Positions 1 through 8,644 are shown, numbered from the stretch's first letter. The stretch is DNA of 64,000 nt from Bradyrhizobium sp. CCBAU 53340 (GCF_015291645.1 NZ_CP030055.1:2666001-2730000), one strand, 5' to 3'. Notes: generated by a model from the letters alone, not told the origin. Made by a program: numbers and translations.

Positions 1-1
1 T

Positions 2-2842
2 TCCGAGCCGCTGATCGTCGGTCGCGGAATCAACGATGTCGCGGTGACCGTGCTGACGCTGTCGCCGAAGCCGGAGGCCGCCGGGCGCTGGACCGACAAG
101 GACCTCCACGAGCTGGCCGAAAAGCTGCGTGCGGAGCTGATGAAGGTCGACAATGTCGGACTGACCTACATTTCCGGAGGCGCCCCGCAGCAGGTTCGGG
201 TCGAGCCTGATCCGGAGAAACTGTCGCTGTTCGGGATCACGCTGCAGCAGCTCGTCGCCAAGGTGAAGGATGCCAATCGTTCCTTCCTGGCCGGCCAGGT
301 CCGCGATGCCGGCACCGTGCGCAACGTCGCGGCCGGCCAGACGCTGTCGGGCATTCCCGACATCGGGCTGCTGCTCATCACGACCCGCGACGGCCGGCCA
401 GTCTACGTCAAGGACGTCGCCGCCGTGATCGTCGGCCCCAGCACCGTCGAGCACCGGGTCTGGAGCGATGCGCGTGACGCCCAAGGGCAGTGGGCGCGCA
501 CGCCGGCCGTCAGCCTCGCGCTTGCCAAGCGGGCCGGCGCGAATGCCGTGGTGGTGTCGGAGGATATTGCCAGGCATCTGGATAGCCTGAAATCGCGTTT
601 GATCCCCGACGACGTTCAGGTGACGGTGACGCGCGACTATGGCGAAACCGCCAACGAGAAGGCCAACGAGCTGCTGTTTCATCTCGGGCTTGCGACGGTC
701 TCGATCGTCGTGCTGATCGCGATCGCGATCGGCTGGCGCGAGGCGCTGGTGACTTTCGTCGTCATTCCCACGACGATCCTGCTGACGATGTTTGCAGCCA
801 ATCTGATGGGCTATACCATCAACCGCGTCAGCCTGTTCGCGTTGATCTTCTCGATCGGCATCCTGGTCGATGACGCCATCGTCGTGGTGGAGAACATCGC
901 GCGGCACTGGGGCATGCGCGATGGTCGCTCGCGGCTGCAGGCCACCATCGAGGCGGTCGCGGAGGTCGGCAATCCCACCGTCGTCGCGACGCTGACCGTG
1001 GTTGCGGCGCTGTTGCCGATGCTGTTCGTCTCGGGCCTGATGGGCCCCTATATGGCACCGATTCCGGCCAATGCCTCGGCTGCGATGCTGTTCTCGTTCT
1101 TCGTCGCCATGGTGGTCGCACCATGGCTGATGTTAAAGCTGGCGCCGAAGGGCGAGATGTCGCCTGCGCATGCCGCGCATGACGAGGGCCGCCTGGGGCG
1201 GCTCTACCGGCGCTTTGCCACTCCGATCGTGCGCAGCAAGCGCTCGGCCTGGATCTTCCTGCTTGGCGTCGGCGTCGCGACGCTGCTGTCAATGATGCTG
1301 TTCGCGACCAAGTCGGTGACGGTCAAGCTGCTGCCGTTCGACAACAAGTCCGAGATCGCGGTCGTCGTCGATCTGCCGGAAGGGGCGAGCCTGGAGGCGA
1401 CCGAGCGCACGCTGTTCGGCGTCGCGGAGACCGCGCGGCAATTGCCGGAGGTCACCTCGCTGCAATCCTATGCCGGCACGCCGGCGCCCTTCAATTTCAA
1501 CGGCCTCGTGCGGCACTATTATTTGCGGGAAAGACCTGAACTCGGCGAAGTCCAGGTCAATCTGGCGGCACGCGGCGAGCGCAAGCGCGCCAGCCACGAG
1601 ATCGCGCTCGCGCTGCGCGAGAAGCTGAAGGCGCTCGATCCGCCCAAGGGCACCAGCATCAAGGTGGTCGAGGTGCCGCCCGGACCGCCCGTGCTTTCGA
1701 CGCTGCTGGCCGAGGTCTACGGACCCGATGCAGCGACGCGCCGGGCCGTCACGGCCGAGCTCAAGAACGTCTTCGCCGAAGTACCCTTCATCGTCGACAT
1801 TGACGACTCCATCGGCGAGAGGCGGCCGCGGCTGCGGTTGTCCATCGATCAGGACCGGCTCGAATTCTTCGGCGTCGAGCAGCGCGATGTCTATGACACG
1901 ATCCAGACCTTGTTCGGCGGCACCTCGATCGGCTACTCGCATCGCGGTGAGGATCGCAATCCGATCGAGATCGCAGTGCATCTCGGCAAGCGCGACCTCG
2001 TCTGGGACGAGGCGCTGGCCTCCACGCCGGTGCCGGCCAATACGCTGCCCGGCAGCAAGACCGTGGTTGAGCTCGGCCAGGTCGTGAAGGCGACCATGGA
2101 GGAGGGATCACCGACGATTTTCCGCCGCGATGGGCGGTTCGCCGACATGGTGATGGCGGAGCTCGCCGGCCGCTTCGAGGCGCCGCTCTACGGCATGCTG
2201 GCGGTCGCGGACCGGGTGGATGCCCATGACTGGGGCAAGCTGCCGAAACCGGTGATCAGCCTGCATGGCCAGCCGGCGGATGAATCGCATCCGACGCTCT
2301 TGTGGGACGGTGAATGGGAGATCACCTGGGTGACCTTCCGCGACATGGGGGCTGCCTTCGGCGCAGCCATCCTCGGCATCTACGTGCTGGTCGTTGCCCA
2401 GTTCGGAAGCTTCCGCCTGCCGCTCGTGATCCTGACCCCGATTCCATTGACGCTGATCGGCATTCTCCTCGGGCATTGGTTGCTCGGTGCCCCGTTTACG
2501 GCAACCTCGATGATCGGCTTCATCGCGCTTGCCGGCATCATCGTTCGCAACTCGATCCTTCTCGTCGATTTCATCCGTCATAGCGGCGCCGAGGGCAAGT
2601 CGTTGCGCGAGGTCGTGCTCGAGGCCGGCGCCGTTCGCTTCAAGCCGATCCTGCTGACCGCGCTTGCCGCCATGATCGGCGCCGCGACCATTCTGCTTGA
2701 TCCGATCTTCCAGGGGCTTGCGATCTCGCTCCTGTTCGGCCTCGCGTCCTCGACGCTGCTCACCGTGCTCGTGATTCCCGCGATCTACATCGCCTTGCGC
2801 ACGCCGCGCGAGGTCGCTTCCGCCCCGATCAAGCCCAGCTAA
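2..2842 (+). CDS. RND efflux transporter permease, 5'-truncated by window edge
   Basis: Inner-membrane resistance-nodulation-division pump subunit, which would exchange protons for substrate together with a periplasmic adaptor and an outer-membrane channel. The frame is open from base 2; the first possible start inside the window is a GTG at 44, so the true N-terminus lies upstream. The visible part has a periplasmic porter region, a run of membrane segments beginning LLFHLGLATVSIVVLIAIAI, and the TM4 block GILVDDAIVVVENI whose paired Asp residues are the proton relay of the family. A second periplasmic region and a second membrane block (residues about 740-920) follow. Substrate cannot be told from sequence: the protein looks more like the general HAE/acriflavine branch than a heavy-metal CzcA, but this is a weak call. 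An AhpD-like gene follows after 10 bases. Confidence 0.93.
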   Translation, partial: SEPLIVGRGINDVAVTVLTLSPKPEAAGRWTDKDLHELAEKLRAELMKVDNVGLTYISGGAPQQVRVEPDPEKLSLFGITLQQLVAKVKDANRSFLAGQVRDAGTVRNVAAGQTLSGIPDIGLLLITTRDGRPVYVKDVAAVIVGPSTVEHRVWSDARDAQGQWARTPAVSLALAKRAGANAVVVSEDIARHLDSLKSRLIPDDVQVTVTRDYGETANEKANELLFHLGLATVSIVVLIAIAIGWREALVTFVVIPTTILLTMFAANLMGYTINRVSLFALIFSIGILVDDAIVVVENIARHWGMRDGRSRLQATIEAVAEVGNPTVVATLTVVAALLPMLFVSGLMGPYMAPIPANASAAMLFSFFVAMVVAPWLMLKLAPKGEMSPAHAAHDEGRLGRLYRRFATPIVRSKRSAWIFLLGVGVATLLSMMLFATKSVTVKLLPFDNKSEIAVVVDLPEGASLEATERTLFGVAETARQLPEVTSLQSYAGTPAPFNFNGLVRHYYLRERPELGEVQVNLAARGERKRASHEIALALREKLKALDPPKGTSIKVVEVPPGPPVLSTLLAEVYGPDAATRRAVTAELKNVFAEVPFIVDIDDSIGERRPRLRLSIDQDRLEFFGVEQRDVYDTIQTLFGGTSIGYSHRGEDRNPIEIAVHLGKRDLVWDEALASTPVPANTLPGSKTVVELGQVVKATMEEGSPTIFRRDGRFADMVMAELAGRFEAPLYGMLAVADRVDAHDWGKLPKPVISLHGQPADESHPTLLWDGEWEITWVTFRDMGAAFGAAILGIYVLVVAQFGSFRLPLVILTPIPLTLIGILLGHWLLGAPFTATSMIGFIALAGIIVRNSILLVDFIRHSGAEGKSLREVVLEAGAVRFKPILLTALAAMIGAATILLDPIFQGLAISLLFGLASSTLLTVLVIPAIYIALRTPREVASAPIKPS

Positions 2843-2852
2843 CGAGGGTCCG

Positions 2853-3209
2853 ATGGACAAGAACTACGTCGATATCACCAGGAACATCTCGGCCAACCTG
2901 AAGAAACTGCGCAGCGACATTCCCGACACGATGAAGGGATTTTCTGCACTCGCCCAGGCAGCGACGCGCGATGGCGCGCTGGACAAGAAGACCAAGGAGC
3001 TGATTGCGCTCGCGCTCGGCGTTGCCGCGCATTGCGACGGCTGCATCGGCTTTCACACCGAAGCGCTCGTCAAACTCGCTGCGACGCGCGAAGAGGTGGA
3101 GGAAGCTCTTGGCATGGCCGTTTACATGGGCGGCGGCCCTTCGCTGATGTACGCCGCGGATGCGATCGCGGCATACGAACAGTTCCAGCAGCAGATGGTG
3201 GCCGCCTGA
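2853..3209 (+). CDS. Carboxymuconolactone decarboxylase / AhpD-like protein
   Basis: A 118-residue all-helical CMD-family protein. The motif AAHCDGCIGFH carries the CxxC pair and downstream His typical of AhpD-like thiol oxidoreductases, so a redox or peroxidase-accessory role is more likely than true carboxymuconolactone decarboxylation. The ATG has a GAGGG ribosome-binding site four bases upstream and lies 10 bases after the RND gene, so the two are probably co-transcribed. Family assignment is firm; the substrate is not known. Confidence 0.9.
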   Translation: MDKNYVDITRNISANLKKLRSDIPDTMKGFSALAQAATRDGALDKKTKELIALALGVAAHCDGCIGFHTEALVKLAATREEVEEALGMAVYMGGGPSLMYAADAIAAYEQFQQQMVAA

Positions 3210-3285
3210 TCCGATTTGCCGTCAAGTTGAGCGAACAGGACCGGGCGAAGTCTCTCGTCCGGCCCCGTCGATCACAAGGTGCGGC

Positions 3286-3615
3286 TTACCAGCGGTCGTC
3301 GCCGACTCCGACGCCCACGCTGACACCGGGCGCGCGAATGCCGACGCCGGCGCGCGGGCCATCATCCCAGTCGCGGTAGGTGCGGCGCTCGTAATAGCGT
3401 TCACGTGGCATGCGGGCGTAGGAGTCACGCACGATCACGCGTGCGCCGCCATGGGTGCGATAGCAATTGCCGGCGTCATCGCAGACGAGCCGGACTTCCT
3501 GAATGAGATCGGGGCTGGTGTATTCGCTGGTCGTGTACAGATCCGCAGCTTTCGCGCCACTCCCCGCCGCGAGAGCCCCGACACCGGCCAGCAGTGCAAT
3601 CGTCAACGTCCTCAT
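3286..3615 (-). CDS. Hypothetical exported protein
   Basis: A 109-residue protein with a clear Sec signal peptide (MRTLTIALLAGVGALAAGSG, cleavage probably after AKA). The mature part has two Cys residues (VCDDAGNCYR), then an Arg/Tyr-rich stretch and a Gly/Val-rich tail. Start chosen at the Met beginning the signal peptide; the frame opens 12 codons earlier. A short Gly-rich exported protein of this style is common in Bradyrhizobium. No function can be assigned. It is convergent with the AhpD-like gene. Confidence 0.72.
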   Translation of the reverse strand: MRTLTIALLAGVGALAAGSGAKAADLYTTSEYTSPDLIQEVRLVCDDAGNCYRTHGGARVIVRDSYARMPRERYYERRTYRDWDDGPRAGVGIRAPGVSVGVGVGDDRW

Positions 3616-3728
3616 CCTGTCCTCCTCCGAAACTGCCCTCGGCGGTAACAAGAATGGGAGGCGACGATCGTTCCGGCCAGGTTACAGGTTTTTCCCGGAA
3701 CCGGCTCGTGGCGTGCTGCGATTCACCG

Positions 3729-4133
3729 CTAGATCGGCTCGTAGGCTTCCGAGCCGCAGATATCGTCGGCTTCAGCGCGTCGCCGATCGACGATCTTTCC
3801 GCCTGATATCGTCACGATGTAGGTCTGGGTGCCCAGCGCCGAACCGGTGGCCGAGGTGAGCTGCGCGCGGACGCAGGCGGTCCAGCCCGTTCCGCGGACC
3901 TCGTGGTGGGGCAAGGCGACCTGCACCTCGCGCGGATAAGACGTGTTGAGAAAGACCACTTCGATCTGCTCGCGGACCACGCGCTTGACGTCAGGCGGCG
4001 GTTCGGGCAGCTGCTGCTCGGCTTCCTTGATGCGCATGAAGTCGGGCACCGGCGCGCGGCTGTCGGCAAAGCCGCACGCGCCGAGCACGAGCGTGCCAAC
4101 GAGCATCGCCACACGAGCAATAATCCGCAACAT
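3729..4133 (-). CDS. Hypothetical lipoprotein
   Basis: About 134 residues. The N-terminus has a hydrophobic segment ending in a lipobox LGAC, so the mature protein should be lipid-anchored at Cys. The body contains a predicted charged linker (EAEQQLPEPPPD) followed by a compact beta-rich segment. Start placed at the Met just before the signal helix (MLRIIARVAML); the frame extends 8 codons further. Function unknown. It lies 113 bases from the exported protein on the same strand. Confidence 0.72.
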   Translation of the reverse strand: MLRIIARVAMLVGTLVLGACGFADSRAPVPDFMRIKEAEQQLPEPPPDVKRVVREQIEVVFLNTSYPREVQVALPHHEVRGTGWTACVRAQLTSATGSALGTQTYIVTISGGKIVDRRRAEADDICGSEAYEPI

Positions 4134-4157
4134 TCGTGAAGGTCCCCTGCGGGCCAA

Positions 4158-4504
4158 CAGATAGGCGCGAATTCGGCGGGACGAAGTCCTGCCCGATCAA
4201 CATTTGCTGAAGGCGCGGAACCCGTCGCATAGGCGACGGCGGGATTGCAGCCTAGTTTGTACCCCAGATGAGGCTCGAGCGCATTCCGGAGCCCAAGCAG
4301 AAATATGGCCCTTGGGGTGGGGCGCGTCCAAGCGAGCCCGCGAAGAAGCCGAAATAGGAGGGGCGCGGGGAGGCCAAGCTATCCGGTCGCCGCGTCCTGC
4401 TGCTGCAGGTCCGAGCCTGTGCCTCGCTGGAGTCGCGCGCGTCGTATCACGCAATCAAAATCGTGGTGTGGGTCTGATGCGAACAGTCGTTCACATCGCA
4501 CGCC
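4158..4504. other. Intergenic stretch, nothing recognised
   Basis: About 350 bases between the lipoprotein and the PilZ gene. Reading frames here are low-complexity and Arg-rich, as expected for shadow frames. No RNA gene, strong hairpin with U-tract, or clear promoter was seen. Confidence 0.5.
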
Positions 4505-4747
4505 CTACTGCATGAAAACGAGGCCGATGCGCCGCTCGCTGCGCCAGACGGTGCGGCAATTCCGCACGAAATTGTCACGCGCAATCGAGAGGGTGAATGA
4601 TTGGGGTAACGCGACGGGAGCATCGAGATCGATCGCTGCACCGCTTTCCGACATGTTTCGTACTGTGCACGCAATACCCCTATTTTCAAAGGTGATGGTC
4701 CCACCCTTGAAGACCCGGTAACGCTGCGTCGCGCGCTTCTCGATCAT
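4505..4747 (-). CDS. PilZ domain protein
   Basis: An 80-residue single PilZ domain, a family that often binds cyclic di-GMP. The N-terminal RATQRYRVFKGG resembles the RxxxR element, and NMSESGAAIDLD corresponds to the second conserved block (D/NxSxxG); the end GLVFMQ is typical of the barrel. Start chosen at MIEKRATQRYRV; the frame opens 21 codons earlier but that extension is unlike the family. Stand-alone PilZ proteins of this size are abundant in Bradyrhizobium. The partner it regulates is not evident. Confidence 0.82.
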   Translation of the reverse strand: MIEKRATQRYRVFKGGTITFENRGIACTVRNMSESGAAIDLDAPVALPQSFTLSIARDNFVRNCRTVWRSERRIGLVFMQ

Positions 4748-4932
4748 TTGCGTCAATCCACAATGACGATTCTCATTTAGTGCATAGAAATTACATTGAA
4801 CTGAACTCAATACTGGCGCTACTTGCGCATCGCTTCAGACTTCGTTTACGACGTTGAGGCGGCGAGACATGTCCCGCCGAGTTTATCCCGCAAGCCTTTG
4901 CTTTATGGCGTCATGCGCCGATGGAGATTTCG

Positions 4933-5226
4933 ATGAAGATTAAGCTTTCGCTTCTGTTCGCCGCAGCGCTCTCGCTGTCATCGATGCCCGCCCATGCCGT
5001 CAAGTGGGACCTCTCGACCATGACCTGCAAGCAGTTCCTCGACAGCGGCGAAGACAATATCGGGGTCGTGTTGACCTGGTTGGACGGCTGGTACAAGGGC
5101 GACGAGGACAACGCGATCATCGACACCGAGGTGTTCGTCGAGAATGCCAAGAAGTTCGGTGCCTATTGCGGAAAGAATCCGACCGTCAGCATCGTCACCG
5201 CTGCCGACGAAATTCTCGGCAAGTAA
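4933..5226 (+). CDS. HdeA/HdeB-family periplasmic protein
   Basis: A 97-residue protein with a signal peptide (MKIKLSLLFAAALSLSS, cleavage near AHA) and a small helical domain with two Cys (MTCKQFLDS and AYCGKNP), the pattern of HdeA-type acid-stress chaperones, where the cysteines form one disulfide. An ATG lies four codons upstream, but a GGAG sits six bases before the ATG at 4933, which decides the start. Acid-chaperone activity is an inference from family membership. Confidence 0.82.
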   Translation: MKIKLSLLFAAALSLSSMPAHAVKWDLSTMTCKQFLDSGEDNIGVVLTWLDGWYKGDEDNAIIDTEVFVENAKKFGAYCGKNPTVSIVTAADEILGK

Positions 5227-5317
5227 TCTTTGAGGCGTACTGATCGAGGCGCGATCGCAATCGCGCTCGATCACTTGATTGGACGTCATCGTCATCGAGA
5301 GCCTTTCCAGGCGATGC

Positions 5318-5782
5318 TCAGCCCGGCAGCATCGCAAACGCGCTCGACACCATCGCCACCGGCTTGTTGTCGGCGGCGGAGAACAGGGTGACGCGGCCGA
5401 AGCTCATCGTGCGTCCGAGCCGTACCACGCGTGCGTCCGCCAGCACGTCGGACGAGGAGACCGCGCGCATGAAATGGGTGGTCTGGTCCACCGTGGTCAT
5501 CGGACGATAGCCGCGGTTGGCGGCGAGGTTTGCAATCACCATGGCGGTGTCGGCCAGCGCCATCAGCGCCTGACCGCAGACCACGCCGCCATTGCGGCAC
5601 AACCGCTCCGAGAACGGCATGCGGAGCAGCGCGCCCGGCTGCCAGTCCGCCGCTTCGGCAGGCGGCATGTGCTCGATGCGCTCGACGGAGAGGTTGAGAT
5701 CCTGGATCCAGGGCGCAAAGACCTCGCCGAGGATACGTCTGGCCTCGGCGATGCCGAACTCGGTGTCTGGCTGCGCTGGCAT
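5318..5782 (-). CDS. PaaI-family hotdog thioesterase
   Basis: About 154 residues with a hotdog fold. The segment NGGVVCGQALMALADTAMVIA resembles the PaaI active-site loop (HGG..ALaD) with Asn replacing His, seen in some relatives. The final strand SSAFAMLPG ends the fold. AGGAGG lies just upstream: an ATG at 5791 is only two bases from it, one at 5782 eleven bases from it, so the exact start is uncertain. The frame extends to 5986, but that extension would cover a separate small lipoprotein gene on the other strand. Substrate unknown. Confidence 0.85.
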   Translation of the reverse strand: MPAQPDTEFGIAEARRILGEVFAPWIQDLNLSVERIEHMPPAEAADWQPGALLRMPFSERLCRNGGVVCGQALMALADTAMVIANLAANRGYRPMTTVDQTTHFMRAVSSSDVLADARVVRLGRTMSFGRVTLFSAADNKPVAMVSSAFAMLPG

Positions 5783-5918
5783 TGCTGTCATTCCCTCCTG
5801 TGTTGCCGGATGTTTCGCACATTCCGCCCGTTTGGGCGCGGCGAAATCACCGGGGGCCGTCGGCTTGAAAATGCCCGACTTCGCCCGATATGATGCCACG
5901 CTCGGGAGCGGGTGGACC

Positions 5919-6050
5919 ATGTTGCGTCGATGTATCCTGGTATTTTGCCTGGTCGCGCTCGGTCTGGCGCTGAACGGCTGCACCAAGTGCGGCCCGATCT
6001 GGGATGACTGGTTGCATGGACCGAAATCCTGCAGATCGGATCGGCTCTAG
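5919..6050 (+). CDS. Small lipoprotein, 43 residues
   Basis: A very short gene. The protein has a hydrophobic signal segment (CILVFCLVALGLAL) ending in a lipobox LNGC, then a short tail KCGPIWDDWLHGPKSC and a basic end. Two further Cys remain after the lipid-anchored one. The compact reading frame with a perfect lipobox argues for a real gene; I believe similar tiny lipoproteins occur in Bradyrhizobium but could not check. It is divergent from the thioesterase. Confidence 0.6.
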   Translation: MLRRCILVFCLVALGLALNGCTKCGPIWDDWLHGPKSCRSDRL

Positions 6051-6131
6051 CGGATTGACGCGGCCCCGGGAGCCGTGAAGAAGGACAGGGGTGCGGGATC
6101 CGCCCTGCTACCGATGATCAAGGAGTGAGTG

Positions 6132-6422
6132 ATGAAGCTTTTCCGTATGGCGGCGGTGCTGGCGGTGCTGGCCGGACCGGCTTTCGCGCAGGATGCGCCC
6201 CATATCAATCTGCTGGCGGATACTCCCTCCAAGACGGAGGACGAGAAGGCCGCGGATGCTGCGCGCGACAAGGCCTACAAGGAAACGCTGAAGAAGATTC
6301 CGGACGCCAAGACCTCCAATGACCCCTGGGGCGGCATGCGTTCTGATCCGCCGAAGCAGCCCGCGCCGAAGGCGGCGGCCAGCACGCCCAAGAAGCCCAA
6401 GGCCGGTACAGCCGCGAACTGA
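6132..6422 (+). CDS. Hypothetical exported protein
   Basis: A 96-residue protein with a signal peptide cleaved probably after AFA (FRMAAVLAVLAGPAFAQ). The mature region is hydrophilic, Lys/Ala-rich and likely disordered, with a conserved-looking DPWGGMR motif and a Pro/Lys/Ala tail. AGGAG lies six bases upstream of the ATG at 6132; a GTG three bases earlier is less likely. No function can be proposed. Confidence 0.75.
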   Translation: MKLFRMAAVLAVLAGPAFAQDAPHINLLADTPSKTEDEKAADAARDKAYKETLKKIPDAKTSNDPWGGMRSDPPKQPAPKAAASTPKKPKAGTAAN

Positions 6423-6519
6423 CGCAGGTTCCGGAGCCAGTCGACGCCGTCGGCGGGACTCCCCTTTGCCGCGGACGGATCCTACATTCCCTCGCAGTGT
6501 TGCGTTGAGGAGGCAGGAT

Positions 6520-6774
6520 ATGGCGGATCGCCCGCAGGATCTCGCCGAGCGGATGGCGCGCCGGCGCAAGCGGGCCGCCGGACCGGTCGACAAGGCCGGT
6601 GACGGCTATCTGCGCGAGAGCTTCACCCTGCCGCGCGCGGCGGCGCGGGCAAGAGCACAGGCCTTCTTCGCGCGCTATCCCAAGGCTGGCTATATGAGTG
6701 AGGTCGAAACCTGGCGCGAATTGCCCGGTGGCGATATCGAATTCACCATGCGGCGGCTGCCCAGCGCCGACTAG
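6520..6774 (+). CDS. Hypothetical small basic protein
   Basis: An 84-residue cytoplasmic protein with a basic N-terminus (ERMARRRKRAAGP), a helical middle (AAARARAQAFFARYP) and a beta-like end (VETWRELPGGDIEFTMRRL). GAGGAGG is about seven bases upstream of the ATG, which strongly supports this start inside a longer open frame. Family not recognised; the WRELPGGDIEFTMRRLP ending looks like a conserved alphaproteobacterial small protein. Confidence 0.68.
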   Translation: MADRPQDLAERMARRRKRAAGPVDKAGDGYLRESFTLPRAAARARAQAFFARYPKAGYMSEVETWRELPGGDIEFTMRRLPSAD

Positions 6775-6802
6775 CCCCGGACTTGCCTTTCAACCTGAGG
6801 CT

Positions 6803-6991
6803 TCAGGCCGTCTTGCGGCCGATGGCCTTCAGCTCGCGATCAATGCGCAGCTGGACCCGGCGGATCGCCAGGAGGTCGATCTTCGTCTCGGTCTTGCCTG
6901 TCTTGGTCTCGTCGCCGATCCGGAACTGCCATTGCCAGACGCCCGGGACCGCCGTCTTTGCAACCGTGAACTCAACGCCCCTGTGATTCAT
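6803..6991 (-). CDS. Hypothetical protein, 62 residues
   Basis: Short protein starting MNHRGVEFTV with a beta-rich core (VWQWQFRIGDETKTGKTETK) and a basic helical tail (RRVQLRIDRELKAIGRK). The ATG has GGAGG five bases upstream, a strong ribosome-binding site; a GTG four codons earlier overlaps that site and is less likely. The pattern suggests a small DNA- or protein-binding domain, but I do not recognise a family. Confidence 0.62.
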   Translation of the reverse strand: MNHRGVEFTVAKTAVPGVWQWQFRIGDETKTGKTETKIDLLAIRRVQLRIDRELKAIGRKTA

Positions 6992-7003
6992 GGTCACCTC
7001 CAC

Positions 7004-7479
7004 GATTCACCTTGCCATGTCGGGTAACATGTTGGGCGGCGTAATATTCCCGGTACAAGCAAAAATTGCAGTTAAGTCGAGGATAAATCGTCGGAATTCG
7101 GCAAGTGCGCGCAGTCCGAAACAAGCGAAATCGGATTCCGAAACATGGAGCCGATCGACGCGCCTTCAGGCGCATGGAACCGAATCCATTCGGGCTCAGG
7201 CAGACCAGGCTGTTGCCTGACAAATTAGGTCAGGAACTCTGTTCTTGGCCGGAGAACCACGGACGAGGGCCATCAGGTCGAGTGGAACCGGGCTTCGGTT
7301 CCATCGCCGCGCCGCTGTCACTTTGTGGAACCTGAACCTGCAAGCGATGTCGGCGCCGCGACCGTTCGCAGCGCATGAGCAGATCTCGTACTTTTCCACT
7401 TTTGCGTGCGGCTCGAGTGTGATCTGCTGTGTGAAGCGGCACGGGCGGGCGTCGCACGAGAGTCGCACGAGAGGAAGAC
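7004..7479. other. Intergenic stretch before small Cys-rich gene
   Basis: About 475 bases with no convincing gene on either strand. It contains inverted GGTTCC-type repeats around 7280-7340. Its right end carries an 11-base direct tandem repeat (GTCGCACGAGA at 7451-7461 and 7462-7472) that leads straight into a GAGGAAG ribosome-binding site. Confidence 0.5.
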
Positions 7480-7731
7480 GTGAACTGGCTCAGACACCTC
7501 GCTCAGCGATGGGGCGCACGACACTTCTCACTGGTCTGTCCGCAATGCAGACAGCCGGCTTCCTCAGTTCTCTTCAGGCGTAGCCGCTTCATGCTCGGTG
7601 ACGAGAAGCTCGTCTGCGAGCAGTGCGGCACGGCCAGCGTCGTCACCTTCTGGCGTTTCGAGGGTTTGTCGTGCCACAGCGAACGCGGCGATTCGGGCAG
7701 ACACGAACAGCTGGCAAACTCGTCGCGCTGA
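7480..7731 (+). CDS. Small zinc-ribbon-like protein
   Basis: An 83-residue protein beginning at GTG behind GAGGAAG. Two CxxC knuckles, CPQC and CEQC, lie 28 residues apart with beta-strand spacing typical of a zinc ribbon, so zinc binding is likely. The C-terminal third is hydrophilic and less structured. No family name is offered. It stands alone between two intergenic stretches. Confidence 0.55.
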   Translation: MNWLRHLAQRWGARHFSLVCPQCRQPASSVLFRRSRFMLGDEKLVCEQCGTASVVTFWRFEGLSCHSERGDSGRHEQLANSSR

Positions 7732-7804
7732 CGTCGCGCCGAACATGCGCGACGTCGAGCCCACTCAGGGATATCAGGACGCGATGGATCGCGTCCGCGC
7801 GTCA

Positions 7805-7890
7805 GAAAAAACCCCGCCAGGGGAGAGCCGGGCGGGGCAGAAGGCTATTGGAGGCTGAGGTGCTGGGCTGCAACACCATAGCAAGGTGAC
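7805..7890 (-). ncRNA. Candidate small RNA, module A
   Basis: Read on the minus strand, a seven-base-pair hairpin (GGTGTTG/CAGCACC, at 7859-7877) is followed by a linker containing GCCTCCAATAG and then a GC-rich hairpin (7812-7838) ending in six to seven U residues, the form of an intrinsic terminator. A second copy of the same architecture lies at 7996-8068. The linker CCUCC could pair with Shine-Dalgarno sequences. No promoter was proved, so this may only be a terminator with leader sequence. Confidence 0.42.
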
Positions 7891-7995
7891 CGTAGCCCGT
7901 TGAGCTTACGACAGCCTGACAAGGTGAGGCGGATCTGATCGGCCGTCGAATCCCCGCGCGATTCGGCGGCTTCGTCGTTCGGCCGTCAGGAAACA

Positions 7996-8068
7996 GAAGA
8001 CCCCGCTCGGGGAAGAGCGGGGTCGACTGGAGTATGGAGGCCCGGTGTTGGTCCACCGGGCAAGACGA
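7996..8068 (-). ncRNA. Candidate small RNA, module B
   Basis: Minus-strand module paralogous to the one at 7805-7890: a perfect eight-base-pair hairpin (GCCCGGTG/CACCGGGC, 8040-8061), linker GCCTCCATA, then the hairpin CCCCGCT/AGCGGGG (8001-8022) with a U-rich but interrupted tail. Hairpin order, linker word and spacing match module A, pointing to duplication of a functional unit. Confidence 0.42.
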
Positions 8069-8256
8069 TGTTAAAGCAGCCGGCTGACAGGCGCCTTACG
8101 CAAGCTTGTGCGTGGCTTGCGCGGGACGTTGAGAGGCGCTTTCGCGTCCCAATTCAGACATCGGCCCGCACAATTTAGGACACATCCGTTGGCGACACTT
8201 TGCGCGCACGGCGAAGCCATGGGGGATACGTGGCGCGCCGACAGCGGGGTGGCATC

Positions 8257-8346
8257 ATGGACAAGGTAGAGCGGTCATTCGCCGCCGCGACGGCGGCTGG
8301 CTTCGTGGTATTGGTTATCGGCATCGTGCTGCTGGCGCTGATGTAG
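8257..8346 (+). CDS. Putative single-span membrane peptide, 29 residues
   Basis: A short frame starting ATG behind GGGGTGG. It has a charged head (MDKVERS) and one hydrophobic span (AAGFVVLVIGIVLLALM) ending at the stop. The amphipathic head plus single span is typical of small inner-membrane proteins, but the length makes a chance frame possible. Confidence 0.35.
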   Translation: MDKVERSFAAATAAGFVVLVIGIVLLALM

Positions 8347-8476
8347 CACGAGCTGATGCGAGGACTTGATGATGCAAGGACTTGGCGCAGCCGCGGGGCG
8401 CTGCCCCGTCAAGGCCGCCAAGACAACCCGAAAACAACCCCATGCACAGTAGGTGACCGCCGGAGCCGGCTGGCGT

Positions 8477-8644
8477 CTAGTGCACCTTGATCTCATCCAG
8501 CGGCAAGCGGAGATCGGCGGCGCGCTCGGCGCGATCCTTCTGGCGGAACTCGCTTTCCCTACGCTCGAACTTCGCCATCTCCTCGAGCGCCGCCTCGCGC
8601 AGGGAATTGCGCCTGACGGCATCGTTGTGCGTGTTTTCCGTCAT
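8477..8644 (-). CDS. Hypothetical protein, 55 residues
   Basis: Very hydrophilic and mostly helical (SLREAALEEMAKFERRESEF then RQKDRAERAADLRLPLDE). Start chosen at MTENTHND, with GGGGAA about eight bases upstream; the frame extends nine codons further. Likely a small soluble helical protein; no family is recognised. Confidence 0.5.
   Translation of the reverse strand: MTENTHNDAVRRNSLREAALEEMAKFERRESEFRQKDRAERAADLRLPLDEIKVH

Noticed and set aside
5783..5986. N-terminal extension of the thioesterase
   Set aside because: A strong ribosome-binding site supports the later start and the extension would overlap a small lipoprotein gene.
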